Positions 46,541-58,192 of a DNA stretch of 64,000 nucleotides are shown here, piece by piece. Source of the DNA: Valencia hispanica (lineage: Eukaryota > Chordata > Actinopteri > Cyprinodontiformes > Valenciidae); the NCBI GenBank assembly GCA_963556495.2, contig OY747704.1:36106501-36170500 (forward strand), in the 5' to 3' direction. The translations under genes and the position numbers were made by a program. Every line of letters starts with the position of its first letter. Position 1 is the first letter of the stretch. The notes under the pieces are model-generated. The model ran no database searches. It saw only the letters and a program-made list of their open reading frames with translations, and was not told the DNA's origin.

Positions 46541-48147
46541 ATATAAAGGACTTTATGTCTTTTAGACTACTTTAGGTCATCAGATAGGTTCTATTCAAGT
46601 GATTTATTGTTTATACAGCTCTGGCAGAAATTAGAGTTGGGTTTGGCTAGTAAAACTGAACGAAAAAAAGTGTTTAACAGTTAATTCATTATTTAGTAAG
46701 GGGGCAATTATGTTTGCAAGTAGAACTTCTTAAACAAAGCTGAGCCCTTGAATCAAAAAACTCATCTGGTATTACCAGCAAGTTCATAGAGCAAACGAGC
46801 CAATTCCTTGCGCTTACAGATCAGACCTGCTAGGCAACACAAGGTTGACTTAGACAGGTATTAATAATTTTATGGCTAATTTGTGTGTAAATTCCATCCT
46901 TTGTAGTTTTTAAATTCTATAGTACAATAAAAGCTTGACATCAATTTGTTAACTTTTGTAATATTGCTTGAACACACATCTATGTATGTGGAACAGTTTT
47001 GCCCTCAAAACAATAACAGTTTATGAACACGGTGTATATGAAATTCCAGATGTGACCATTTCTGCAGATCACTTCAATTTATCATCAACTAAGTGGCCTG
47101 TGTTTTTTATGTAGGTGTATTTATAAATTGGACAAAATTGGGCATAATGGCAATAATAATTTATATAACTCGCTGTTTGTAAATGGAACCTCCTGCAGTA
47201 GTTATTGGAATTCATAGCAATTTTAACCACATGTTTTCTTCAAAACCAGGAGTTATTTACATACATGAAAGGTTATGCGGTAATTAGCACTTTGCCTTTC
47301 ATTCATGTTTGCTGAAATTCCAGCCATAATTAGATGCAGATTTCCAAAGGTGGTAGCTTATTATGTATTCATCATTTGGGGATCTCACAGACACTTTCTT
47401 TGTGAAGTAGAGCTGAAGAAGTGTAGTTTGGTGGAATAAGTAGGAGATCACCAAGCTTGAAAATTGGAAATGTAATTATGCTGCAGGAAAGATACAAATC
47501 AACTACATACTCTGATTTGAAGAGTAAGATCTCCTAGTCGTGATATGCCTGATATATCTGTAGTGTAATGAGCTAAATGAGGCTAAATGTGTGATTATAG
47601 AGTCCAACTGGTCATATATCATGATTTGGGTTTAATAATCCATAAATTCACATTTGAGCTTCCCATTTCTTATGTTCATAACATTGCTAAACTGCTAGAG
47701 CATTGTATTCATTTATTTGGATCAAATTTCTCTGTCCCCTTCCTTCTTTCCTTCCTGTGTTCTTGTTCTTCAGAGATGGAGGATATGACACAGTAATTGT
47801 TCTCACAAAATTTACTCACAGTAAATCGCCAAGTGCAACCTTTCAGATGTGTTAAAGCGTCTACATAGAGGGTCTTCAATTTGAATAAATGCTTAAAGCA
47901 TGGCTCATTTATTTTAGTGACTTCCAGACACAAGCACAGCTCACTGTTGCTGTCTTTTTCGTGTAATACACAAAATGTGATATTAATCATAACTGGAAAA
48001 CAGTTACTTTTTATAATGGGAGTGGGGTGTTGGGAACTGAAAGGAGGACCTCTATTGCAGTGCAAGCTGCCAGTGGTTTGTCCGGAACTTTATGAACATT
48101 TTTTTCTGCAAAGAATCACAGAAACTATCCAACCGATCAACTATGGT
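46541..48147. other. Noncoding stretch
   Basis: AT-rich sequence with no exon or transposon recognised. Frames at 47709-48065 (-) and 47881-48273 (+) overlap on opposite strands and lack family signature. Confidence 0.4.
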
Positions 48148-48464
48148 GCGACCGTGGCTCAGGAGGTAGGAGCTCGTCTTGTAACCAAAGGGTTCCCAGT
48201 TCAAACCCCAGCCTGTCCGTCTCGGTCGTTGTGTGCTTGGACAAGACACTTCACCCACATTGCCCACTGGTGATTGTCAGTGGGCCCAGTGGCACCAGTG
48301 CTCTGCAGCCTCGCTTCTGTCAGTGTGCCCCTGGTCAGCTGTGACTACTATGTAGCTTACCATCACCAGTGTGTGAATGTGTGCGTGAATGACTGAATGT
48401 AGTGTGAAGCACTTTGGGGTCCTCTGGACTAAATAAAGTGCTATACTAGTACAGACCATTTACC
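48148..48464 (+). mobile_element. tRNA-derived SINE, near full length
   Basis: The head is tRNA-like, with an A box (TGGCTCAGGAGG, 48155-48166) and a B box (AGTTCAAACCC, 48198-48208) at RNA polymerase III promoter spacing. The body contains TTGGACAAGACACTTCACCC. The tail has AAGCACTTTGGGGTCC and AAATAAAGTGCTATAC, similar to LINE 3' ends, which suggests it borrows a LINE's machinery (inference). Its 3' half recurs at 17264-17409. Confidence 0.85.
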
Positions 48465-48889
48465 ATATGGTGACAAATAGAATAAGGGATAAACTTACTT
48501 AGTGCTGCTAAATTTTCATTTAACTCAAGGACATTTTTCTGTTCTTGTCTGCATTGTTTGCAACTGTGTGTATAGCAGACTACAGACAGAGATATTTAAC
48601 CACCCAAAGATTTTAAGGATTTATCAGTTCAAGTTTCATATAGGTACATTTTTGAATACCTTCTTTATGAACTGAGTAAAACAGAAAATATGTGATATAA
48701 TATCTGTGAGTAACAATATAGTTTAAAAGGCCATATCCGGGTTGTTCAAATCATGTTATTTTAAAGTTTTCTGACTATTTTGCATGGCCTGAAGTGGAGC
48801 TGAAATTAAACTAAGCCTTTATGAACTCTGTAATTGTTTTTCATTTGCTTCAGCTGGGATGTATATATAAACCCTATTTCTGGGAATGA

Positions 48890-49630
48890 CAAATGAGGTT
48901 CCCCAAAAGCTGAAAGATGAGACTATTTTATTTCCTATCTTAAAGGGATTGGTCATAAGATTTCCCCCAAAAGAATACTGTCAAAGAAACACCACAATAA
49001 ACATTCTAAAGAAGTTTAAAACCTATTGAACAGCTGCCTGACTGGGGAAGAGAGCCCAAAATATCATCAAAGGCCAAAGTTAATCAGGACAACTCACAGA
49101 ATCAAGGCACTTACAGGATGTCCTGATGAAAGTGTGTATATGTGCTTCAAGGGCAACTAAAATATGTGAACTAAGAAACAAGAACTTATTAGCCAAAGAA
49201 GGACGTCAAGACTTCACTCTTCATTGGAAGAAACAACAAACCAACTAAAGTAATAACATGCCCGAAGAAATTTTTGTAAGACTACAGAGTTTTGGGAGGC
49301 TGTTCTATGGACCGATAAAACCAAACTGGGACTGTTTGGACATGGATATGAGCAGAATGTCTGGTGTGCAAAAAATGTGCTCATGACCAGCAAAATACCA
49401 TCCAATTGATCAAGTATGGAGGTGGGTCTATAATGATATGGGGCTGTCTTTTTGGGGCAGGAACTGGCAATATACATTTAATCTAAATTAAAAGTAGCAG
49501 ATCAATTAAAAAAGGATTATGCAAGGTGATAATCCCAAGTACACCTCCAAGTCAACCAAAGCTTGGTTGAGAAAAAATCCCTAGAACATTCTAGTGTGGC
49601 CATCTTTTTAACCAGATTAAGAATTAATAC
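48890..49630 (+). mobile_element. Tc1-like transposon relic, heavily decayed
   Basis: Translation with many shifts gives FWEAVLWTDKTKLGLFGHG, then YGGGS-IMIWGC, a GDNPKYTSKST block and a VWP block, the order of a Tc1-like catalytic domain. The N-terminal region is barely recognisable and no inverted ends were found. The first aspartate (WTDKT) survives, and the second is in a broken frame. Confidence 0.72.
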
Positions 49631-49794
49631 ATATTTTGTGTTGGATTTAAAAATTGCAGTGCATAAATTCTTATAATGACAGTGTAATAAGCTTGCAGGT
49701 GTTTAATGAAACAATTTTCAAAGGTTATAAAAGCTAAAGGATGCTCCACAAAGTACTACAGCTGGATATGAACACTACATTACATGCACATGTT

Positions 49795-50575
49795 AAGGCA
49801 AGGCAAGGCAAGGCAAGGCAATTTTATTTGTATAGCACACTTTCAACAGAAGGGTAATTCAAGGTGCTTTACGTGATTTGGTGATTGAAAAAAAAACACA
49901 TAAAAGAAACACACATTACACATGATACACAATAAAGAAAGAGAAAGATCAAAAAAAGCAAGAGAGCATGAACAGATTTCATACATATGACATCAAGCAT
50001 TTTTCTCGAAGGCAATTCTAAACAGATGGGTTTTTAGTCTCGATTTAAAGCAGTTCAGAGTTTCAGCAGCGCTACACTCGTCAGGAAGTCTGTTCCAGAT
50101 AAGGGGAGCATAACAACTGAAAGCTGCTTCTCCATGTTTAGTTCTGAGTCTAGGGATGTTTAGTAGGCTAGAGTTGGAGGACCTGAGTGGTTTTGGTGGT
50201 TGGTACCGTGACAACAGGTCTTCAACATATTTTGGTGCTAAGCCATGTAATGATTTATAAACTAGTAGGAGTATTTTGAAGTCTATTCTCTGAGCTACAG
50301 GGAGCCAGTCTAAGGAGTTTAGAACTGGGGTGATGTGCTCTACTTTCCTGGTTCTAGTGAGGACGCGAGCGGCAGCGTTCTGGATCAGCTGCAGCTGTCT
50401 GATTAACTTTTTAGGCAGACCTGTGAAGATGCTGTTGCAGTAATCAATCCGACTAAAGATAAACGCATGGATGAGTTTTTCTAGGTCATGTTGCAACATC
50501 AGTCGTTTAATCCTAGAGATGTTCTTCAGGTGATAGAAGGCTGACCTTGTTATAGTCTTTATGTGACCCTGGAAG
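49795..50575 (-). mobile_element. LINE (L2/CR1-like, family B) ORF2 C-terminus and 3' end, copy 2
   Basis: The minus-strand frame 49993-50607 is open over the C-terminal domain: SAFYHLKNISRIKRL, LEKLIHAFIFSRIDYCNSI, LQLIQNAAARVLTRTRK, LDWLPVAQRIDFKILLLVYK and KTHLFRIAFEKNA. Its 3' tail is the GGCAA array at 49795-49822. It is better preserved than copy 1 (34576-35270) and is 5' truncated near 50575. The first residues of the open frame (MIQMKNCNFV) lie outside the LINE. Confidence 0.87.
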
Positions 50576-51233
50576 AGAACAAAATTACAATTTTTCATTT
50601 GGATCATCTTTATTTGATCTTCTCTTTTTGTTTAATGAGGGTTTTTGTCATTTACTGTTCATACCATTCATTCACATCACTACATTTTTGTATGCTTGTG
50701 TGTACAATACGTTCTCTCTACTGCATGCTACCTAATTGTGGGTCTGCACCTGTCACTTATATTCACATTTTACTTCCTGGACCATATCCCTTCCTTTTAT
50801 GGCTGGCACAGCCTAGACAGTGCTTGTGGAGCAGGTGGAGCTGTGTGGTATCTGTCTGTATTCTTGTCATTGTGTGCCTGCTCATGTCTCCATCGATTAA
50901 ACCAGTAAGAACCACCAAATTGGATAACAGTCTATGTAGAGGTGGGGGTGAGACCACAGGAGGGAGGGAACTCAATAGTTGTCTTGCCTTATTTTTTAAT
51001 CTCAATTTACTCTTGACATTCAGCACCACCAGCTCCCCTTATGTGCATGCAACCAAACACAGATGTGTTGAAGCTAAAAACTTTTGAAAGATTTGACCCT
51101 GGCTGACATTTTATTATTTCTAGTATCTGACTGTGTTTGAATTCATGCGATTGAAAGTTAAATGGAAGTAAGACTACCTACTGACAAACGGGTAATTCAC
51201 ATTGAATTTTAACTTTTGTGATACATATTTTAT
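50576..51233. other. Noncoding sequence
   Basis: No recognised gene or repeat. The overlapping frames at 50563-51087 and 50763-51029 on opposite strands have no family signature. Confidence 0.4.
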
Positions 51234-51965
51234 TTAAAGGAGTGATGGCACATTCTTCTTATTCAGAAAGAGCAATTCTGCGGTCCAGTACATCAATAAA
51301 TTTACCTAAAATAGTTCAATAAAGGATTTATACTACTTATTTGAAATTTTGCACTAACAGCATGTCTGCACTGAACGCCTTGAAATTAGCTGCATGTCTC
51401 TTTAAGAGTCTCAGACACGCCCCCTTCAACACACTGCCGTCAACATCATCACAACATTCTCCAGTCGCATGGGGACGAAGCATTACAGTACTGTAGCATT
51501 GGTGCGCCAGACCTTTGGAAGAAAGGCATATCTTTCGGTTTACTATGGCCATGCAGGACATGGCACAAGCATATGCATTTGATCCCGTCTCTGACCTTGA
51601 AAGTGAAATATCGGATGAACCGGAGCGCGTTCAGCGGCTCGTTAAATAGCTACTACTTTCCACAGGTGCTTCCTGATTGCTGCTGACGACGCTTTGCTTT
51701 AGTGCTCTGGGAGCAGGGGAGGGAGGCCTGTGGAGAGACGTGGGCGGTAATAAAAATTTAGGGGCGTTGCTGGGAGGTTAGGGCGTTCCTAGGAGGACCC
51801 TGCCGTTCGGTGCTCAACATGGCGGCTGCGAGAGTTTATAGATATTACTCAAACATACATAAATTAACCTAAGAAACACTTTAAGCATTTTTTTAAGGAG
51901 GGAATGGCATAAGAATGTGATGAAAAGCTTTATAAAGTGGATTTTACATGCCACCCCTCCTTTAA
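51234..51965. mobile_element. TTAA-flanked nonautonomous element (724 bp)
   Basis: TTAA lies at 51234-51237 and at 51962-51965. The ends inside are AGGAGTGATGGCA on the left and the inverse AGGAGGGGTGGCA on the right, 11 of 13 matching. The interior is more GC-rich than the flanks and carries a 34-codon acidic frame at 51545-51649 (QAYAFDPVSDLESEISDEPE) that could be the start of a lost transposase. TTAA duplication is the hallmark of piggyBac-type transposition; the assignment is inference. Confidence 0.65.
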
Positions 51966-52452
51966 AGTACCTAAACTTACAACACCATGCTGTAGTGCAT
52001 GCTTGTATTAGCTGATAGCTATAAGATTCATTTAAGGTGGTAAGCATAATCTATTTCTTTGTTTGTCAAAAATAACCTCTCACTTATTGTTGTTACATTA
52101 GCCACAAAATGGTTCTGTCTGGTGTATTACTGTGTTGCTCTTCTACAGGTTAAAATAGTCAGTGTCATAATTAAGCTTAATAGTTTTATAGCAAACAATT
52201 ACAAACAATGGGCATGCTGAAAAATCCCAACCATTTTAATGTGTCTGAGGAATAATCTATTGTAAGGGACTGACACCAGAAGACCTGCTGATTCATGTGG
52301 ATGTGTTAATTTCAGTGTGAGCTCTGCAACTACAATCTCAACTACTTAATCACCATTTTAAAGCTAGATGTTAAAAGGTCCTTGTAAGCATTGTCTACTT
52401 GCATCTAAATCAGCCATCACAAGTGCTTATATTGAGCATAAGCAGGGCCTTA
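51966..52452. other. Noncoding sequence
   Basis: AT-rich, without a recognised gene or repeat. Confidence 0.4.
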
Positions 52453-52606
52453 TAAAAACAGATTGGCCTCTCTGGTGCTGTCCAGAAATGGTTCACATCC
52501 TATCTCACAGACAGGAGTTTCATGGTAAGTTTATATACCTGCTCCTCTAAGGTCCACAAGATTACGTGTGGTGTGCCCCAGGGTTCAGTTTTAGGCCCAG
52601 TGCTTT
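52453..52606 (+). mobile_element. LINE reverse-transcriptase fragment, cut by TTTAAA-starting sequence
   Basis: One frame reads IGLSGAVQKWFTSYLTDRSF and then ITCGVPQGSVLGPVLF, the region up to motif B of an L2/CR1-like reverse transcriptase. It stops exactly at TTAA (52607-52610), where AGGAGTCATAACC begins. That start resembles the end of the TTAA element at 51238. No inverse end was found downstream. Confidence 0.7.
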
Positions 52607-54189
52607 TTAAAGGAGTCATAACCTAGTATTACCTTGGATCCCCAGGCTCTATTAGAGTCTTTCAGGCCCTTCTAAAAAAGAAAAGTGGAAAAAAAGTGGA
52701 AAAAAATACACACAGAGCTCCTCTGACCCTTATTTCTGAAGGCATTATTGTCTAGCGAGATCTGATGCGATATTTTGGCTTTCGTGGACGGTAATTATAA
52801 TTATGCAAATGAGGGGCGCGTTGATTGGTGGCAGGAAGGAGAAAAAAAATACTTTGAATATGACGCACTAAATTAAAACTCACTCAAAGGTAAAACACGG
52901 AACTTCTCAACTTGGATGCGCGCCATTCAAAGTGTGCCGTGATGTGAAGTCGCTCATCCCATAGAAATAAAGAGACGTGTTGAGGAAAGCTGAACCATGG
53001 AAACAGATTTTAATCCTAAATGATCCCGCTCCCATCTGTCACTTAAAGTCTCGGCTCTAAGACCAACACAACCACTGCAGAGTTTGGTCATAAACACGGA
53101 CGACATCACAAATTATTTTGTCGTTTTTTTTTCATCGCAAATACTACATATATCTGTCCCCTGTGCAGCCATGCCGGTTTTCAAGATTTTTTAAATGACA
53201 ATAAACAGTATTTGCAAAGTTAGAGGGGAAGCAGATTAGTCAACAGGTATGTCCATTTACATTTTTATTTTTGTCGGCCAAAATTAAAACACGTTGATAA
53301 TCTCCGACTGTCTGTTTTCATGATGACAGTTCACTGTGGAAGGTTTTCTAATCCAAAAAAGTTAGACCTTGGTGACACTACCTGCTCAAGACAACTAACT
53401 TAAAACTAACTATGTATTCAAAACGGCTCCTACTCCTACAAATCGTTAAATACGTATGCACCAGTCACCTGATACACACAGACAAAACCACATTTACGCA
53501 AAGATCAGCGTTACAAGTGCACAACGTATTTTGAGACTCATACATACATACATGATGCGTTTAAATGCTGGTAGAATGCTGGGTCATCTGAGTTTTCTTA
53601 TCACTTTCCTTTACTTTAGTGTAACTTGAAATTGTGCATGTGTAAATATATTTTGTACTCGTAATGGGCTTTATGCACGGCACATTTAGTAGAACGTCCG
53701 GTTTTCAATAAGCCAGTAAGAGCATTTATTTCATTTGAACAACTATTCTCTCGGTGTAAGTATGAGGCTTCTCGTTCTTTTTCGTGGATCTGAAGCAGCT
53801 TGCCCTCACTGTCGCTTCTCCTGTCTCACTCTTGTTGGAAACTGAGAAAGAGAAGTAGTCGTGGCTTATTAGCAAATACAGATAATTGCTAACCTAAGAA
53901 AACGCAATACAAGTAGCAATGCATTTATCTAAAAGAACAATACAAATGCATTTCTGGTAAATATGAGCTTAATAATTCATCGTTGAATGTTAAGCTGTCC
54001 TAATCAGACTAACATATCTGTCTCACTGTGTTTTGATGATGGTACCTCCAAGCTACCGCTGTTAGCTGATTACTTACCTACGTGATTGTGAGTACTGGGA
54101 TGATGCTCCCAGTAACTGAACATCCACCGTGTCATGTTATCAACTTTTTACTTTCTGTACCAATGAAAGTACTCTTATATCAGATCTTC
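52607..54189. other. Noncoding sequence, possibly a one-ended TTAA element
   Basis: The first bases (TTAA, AGGAG) look like a transposon end. The following few hundred bases contain CpG-bearing patches such as GAGGGGCGCGTTGATTGG. No second end, no open frame and no known family was recognised. Confidence 0.35.
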
Positions 54190-54565
54190 TGTTCCTTCTG
54201 TGTCTCTGCTCTGTCTTCTCAAACCCCCAGACGGTCGTGGCAGATGGCCGCTCCTACTGAGCCTGGTTCTGTTGGAGGTTTCTTCCTGTTAAAGGGGATT
54301 TTTTCCTCTCTACCGTTGCTACATGCTTGCTCAGTATGAGGGATTGCTGAAGGATTGCTGTGGTTGGAAAGTCTGCATCAACGGGGCCCAACCTCGCGCC
54401 AATGATTGACGCAATCTGCTGGGATTCCTTAAACAGGAAACTCTTTATCTGATTGAAATGTTTGTATAAATGTATTGAAATGACCTTTTGTTAAGTGCCT
54501 TGAGATGACATCTGTTGTGAATCAGCGCTATATAAATAAACTGAATTGAAAATTGAATTGAATTA
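54190..54565 (+). mobile_element. LINE/SINE 3' untranslated repeat with GAATT tail
   Basis: The stretch contains CCTACTGAGCCTGGTTCTG, GAGGTTTCTTCCTGTTAAAG, GCCTTGAGATGACATCTGTT and GCGCTATATAAATAAACTG, ending in TGAATTGAA repeats. This is the widespread fish repeat I know as the 3' end of an L2-like LINE. Its last 80 bp also occur at 31624-31703. Confidence 0.72.
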
Positions 54566-54969
54566 AAGTTGGTTATATACAGATTAAAGCCCCTCGCCCG
54601 CTTACTCGCAGACGTCGCTGTGTGTTTTAAAGAAAACACCTGGTGGACATCGTGTACGACGGTGATGGTCTTGAAGGCAGCGGGTATAAAATGCCATTTT
54701 GTCCAGTCTGTGTTGTGACAGACACAAGGCGGGTGAGACAGCTCCGAATGAGACGCCATGCAATGAGTAAGCGAGCATGCAGTTTCACAGCACTGATGTG
54801 CTCATTATACAGACATCGAGCAAGGTATGTGCAACGTCCACGTCTGACCACGAGCCATTTCTCCCACAACTATCCAGCTTGCACGGTTATTTAGATTTTA
54901 TTTACCCAGAATGCCCTGCACAATAGTCCGGTTCCTGCTTTTGTCACTGTCATTTTAATCCTTCTTTAC
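54566..54969. other. Noncoding sequence between LINE pieces
   Basis: About 400 bp with more CpG than average. Overlapping short frames on both strands show no family signature. Confidence 0.4.
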
Positions 54970-55995
54970 ATGTAAAGAACCTGGGCGTGATTTTTGATTC
55001 TGAGCTGACTTTTATCCCTCACATTAAAAACATTACTAAAATAGATTTTTATCATCTAAAGAACATTGCCAGAGTCTGCCCCATTCTCTCTCGGGCCAAC
55101 ACAGAGACACCGATGCATGCTTTTATCACCAGTAGAATTGATTACTGTAATGCCCTCCTTTCTGGCCTTCCCAAAATCAGGTTTACAACTTCTACAAAAT
55201 TCAGCAGCACGTGTCCTAATGAAGACCAGGAAGCGGGAGTACATACACTCTTCTTAAATTCATTGCATTGGCTCTCTGTATGTTGTAGGGTCGATTTTAA
55301 GGTTCTTTTAATGGTTTTTAAGTGTCTTAGGGGTCTTGGGCCTTCTTATCTTTCAGAACTGCTTTTACCATATGAACCTTCGCCGTCTCTGCGCTCCTCT
55401 GGCAGCCATCTCCTTTACATCCCTAAAGTCAGGACACACACTCATGGCGAGGCGTCTTTCCAGTACTATGGCCCTCCCCTCTGGAACAGGCTGCTGGAGG
55501 ACCTCAGGGCCTCAGAGAACATTCATGTTTTGAAGAGCAGGCTCAAAACTCACCTTTTTAGCCTAGCTTTTAACTGATTATTATTTATTATAGCATGTTT
55601 AATTGCTCTGCATGTTTTACTTAGTCTTATCATATTTATCCACTGTTTATTTTTGATTTTTAAACAAATTTTTATTTTCTTTCCAGTGTTTCCCCTATGG
55701 GAGCCCTCTGCCTCGGAAACTGTGGTCGGCTGTGGCTGCCTGGGTGCTCTCCAGGTAGCGTTTTGGTGGAGGTGGGGGTCTCGGCCTTGCCTCCTCTGGG
55801 TGCCCTGTGTCAGTGCCTTGGCTGCTACTGATTATGTGCTGCTGCCAGTGCAGATAGCTCCTTTGATGGTGTTTCCTTACCTTACCTGGCTCATCTGTAC
55901 TTGGCCTAATGTCCTTTTTATTGTTGCTCTTGAGTGTGTGTGCACATGGGGGGAGGGGGTATAATTGTGATCATGCTTTTAAATCTGTGGGGGAG
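54970..55995 (+). mobile_element. LINE (L2/CR1-like, family C) ORF2 C-terminus and 3' UTR
   Basis: The frame starts LGVIFDSELTFIPHIKNITK-like (about 54975), continues FYHLKNIAR, AFITSRIDYCNALLSGLPK and LNSLHWLSVCCRVDFKVLL, and ends KSRLKTHLFSLAFN with TGA at 55575-55577. A small indel pair near 55180-55240 garbles the AAARVL block. The 3' UTR (55600-55995) is shared with 18000-18390 and, inverted, with 31340-31500. It is truncated before its tail, where the next LINE piece begins. Confidence 0.83.
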
Positions 55996-56815
55996 CTGGC
56001 GAAGTACCAAAAGACTTAAACATGCGATTATAGAACCACTTATCAAGAAACCTGGCATGGACCCCTCAGTTTTGTCCAATTTTAGACCCGTATCTAGGCT
56101 TCCTTTCCTTTCCAAAATTTTGGAAAAACATTTTTTTCCACACTCTTGAGGTATTTCAGTCTGGTTTTAAAAATTGCCATTGTACTGAAACTGCACTAGT
56201 GAAAGTTTTTAACGACATCTTACTTATAGAGTTATACCATTCTCCTTTTGTTACTGGACCTGACTGTAGCTTTTGATACGGTTGACCATAAAATGTTGCT
56301 GTTGTGCTTGGAAAATAATTTTGGCATATAAGGTTCTGGCCTGAGTTGGTTTAAGTCGTATCTTTCTGATAGGATCTTTTCTGTCAGTTTTGGAGACTAT
56401 TTCTTCCTCTGCCCCCCTTGATGTTTGTGTTCCACAGGGTTCGATTCTTGGCCGTATTCTGTTTAGTCTTTGTTTGCTTCCCCTTGGCATAATTTTTCAC
56501 AAATATGATTTATCATTTCATTACTATGCAGATGATTGCCAGATCTATGCTCCATTAAAAAAGGCAAAGGATAGTGTCATGCAGTGCCCGAAGGACAATA
56601 AAGGATGGATAGCCTCAAATTTTCTAAGTATTAATGAACAGAAAACTATTATTTTGCATGCTCCTAGTGGTTCATCAACTGCTCTGTCTGCACCACTGGA
56701 TTCATTGTCTCCTTTTGTAAAGCCCATTATTTCTAATTTGGGCGCTAAGATTGACTCTGAACTGAAATTTGACAAACGAATAAAAAGTTTTGATAAAGCT
56801 ACATTGTGCATTTTT
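55996..56815 (+). mobile_element. LINE (family C) reverse-transcriptase core, joined behind a LINE 3' end
   Basis: With frameshifts it reads HAIIEPLIKKPGMDPSVLSN and FRPVSRLPFLSKILEK, then FQSGFKNCHCTETALVKVFND. Motif A is LDLTVAFDTVDHKMLL (about 56254-56300). An open frame (56390-56824) carries motif B (PQGSILGRILFSL) and an intact motif C, YADDCQIY, with YADD at 56525-56536. It ends where the MITE starts at 56797. The core follows a 3' UTR, so the order is scrambled relative to one LINE. Confidence 0.83.
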
Positions 56816-57286
56816 TTGAGTTAATTCTTAGCAAAAACCCCTTTGTTTTTTCAAAAATATGTGCTCATTCATGTGTAATTACTTCTACCTACTAATGAAA
56901 GCATTCTCTTAAGTGTAGAATCTGGTATTCAAAATACATACGCGCGAGTCGCACGAATGGCGGAATCCATATTGAGCCTCCATCTTTGAAATACATTCGC
57001 CAACGAGGGACATTCCTGGAAATTCTAGCTCCGCCTTTCGCGCTTTAGCTACACTCAGTTCCACCGTGACAAATACCAGAGGGAGATTGTCTACTCGCGA
57101 CGCGGCAGACGTCTGACTATATAACTAAGTGCAATGTAGTTTTCTAAATTAACCTCATCATTGGAAGGAACACTGGACGAAGTCGTAGTACTGGAAGCCA
57201 TGTTAACTTTGGCATGAAACGGCCACGTAGGAGTTAAAACACGCTCGGAATGGGGGGGTGGGAGGTGGGGCTAGAACGTAATATTG
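56797..57286 (-). mobile_element. TTAA-type MITE, copy 2, one end missing
   Basis: Reverse-complement counterpart of 26223-26745. It begins AGCTACATTGTGCA, holds GGAAATTCTAGCTCCGCC and CGCGACGCGGCAGACGTC, and ends near 57286 before the second inverted end. Long stretches are identical to copy 1. It interrupts the LINE reverse-transcriptase frame. Confidence 0.82.
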
Positions 57287-58076
57287 CCAACATATTTGAT
57301 CTTTTAATAGTTGTCATGTCAGAAAGTTATATGATTTTCTTGTTTTGGTCAAGGTCTGTAAATATAGATTAAGCATTTTAAATTGATTTGTTATTGGAAA
57401 TAAACAAAAAGTCCTTTTAATTAGTGTTCAGGCTGAACTTTTATAGAAACTAATTGTCCTTTACTGAGAAGCAAAATCTTATCAATAGATGTGGAGGGCT
57501 TTAACCAACTCCCTCTGATGAATCTGCAAGTTGTCATGAATATTTCATTGACATTATTTTATTTAATTTTAATTAACTCAACAAGGATGCACTGTCCTAC
57601 TACATGCTGCCTTCAGACCTGTCAATTCAGAATAAATGAAGATGTTTACTGGTACTAGTGAAGTTCATTAATGAAGGGATTAATTTTTTAAGTACTGAAA
57701 TTACATACTTCTGGAAGGCTTGGCCTTAAAAATGAGTATTTTTTCTTTAGCTTTTTTCCCTATATTGAATTACCTCACTCAGAATTTGTAAAAACTGAGT
57801 TTATTTCATCTTTATGTTTATTATAGCCATTGATGCACTATTCTCCATTTGAAAAATGTCCTTGTTTTGTAAAAAGGCATTTTGTTAGGAGAAGGAAGTA
57901 CGCAAAAAAAAAATTGCATATGTAAACGACAATACAAGTTCTTGTAAAGTTCAGTACCCCAAACACAAAATAACAGGTACTGACTCATACATAGGTTTTC
58001 AACGTTGGGGTTTTGGTTGTATAGGTCTGGTGTTCTGTATATTTAGTAGTCTGTTCCCAGACAGGGGCTGTAAGTC
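57287..58076. other. Noncoding sequence
   Basis: AT-rich, without a recognised gene or repeat. Confidence 0.4.
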
Positions 58077-58192
58077 CGTCCGTCCGTTTGTCCGTCCATC
58101 CGTCCATCCATCCATCCATCCATCCATCCATCCATCCATCCATCCATCCATCCATCCATCCATCCATCCATCCATCCATCCATCTATCCAAT
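58077..58192. repeat. (TCCA)n microsatellite, tail of the Rex3-like LINE
   Basis: About 25 ATCC units, impure at the left edge (GTCCGTCC). On the minus strand this is a (GATG)n array directly after the LINE 3' end. Rex3 elements are known for 3' ends made of GATG tandem repeats. Confidence 0.92.

Noticed and set aside
48144..48215. Possible tRNA gene
   Set aside because: A and B boxes are present, but no cloverleaf can be completed, and the body and tail match a SINE with a second copy at 17264.
50563..51087. 174-codon frame on the + strand
   Set aside because: No domain or homology that I recognise. It starts inside a LINE flank and overlaps an equally long frame on the other strand.
52607..54189. 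Complete TTAA transposon starting at 52611
   Set aside because: Only the left end is plausible. No inverse end with TTAA was found, so the element was not called.
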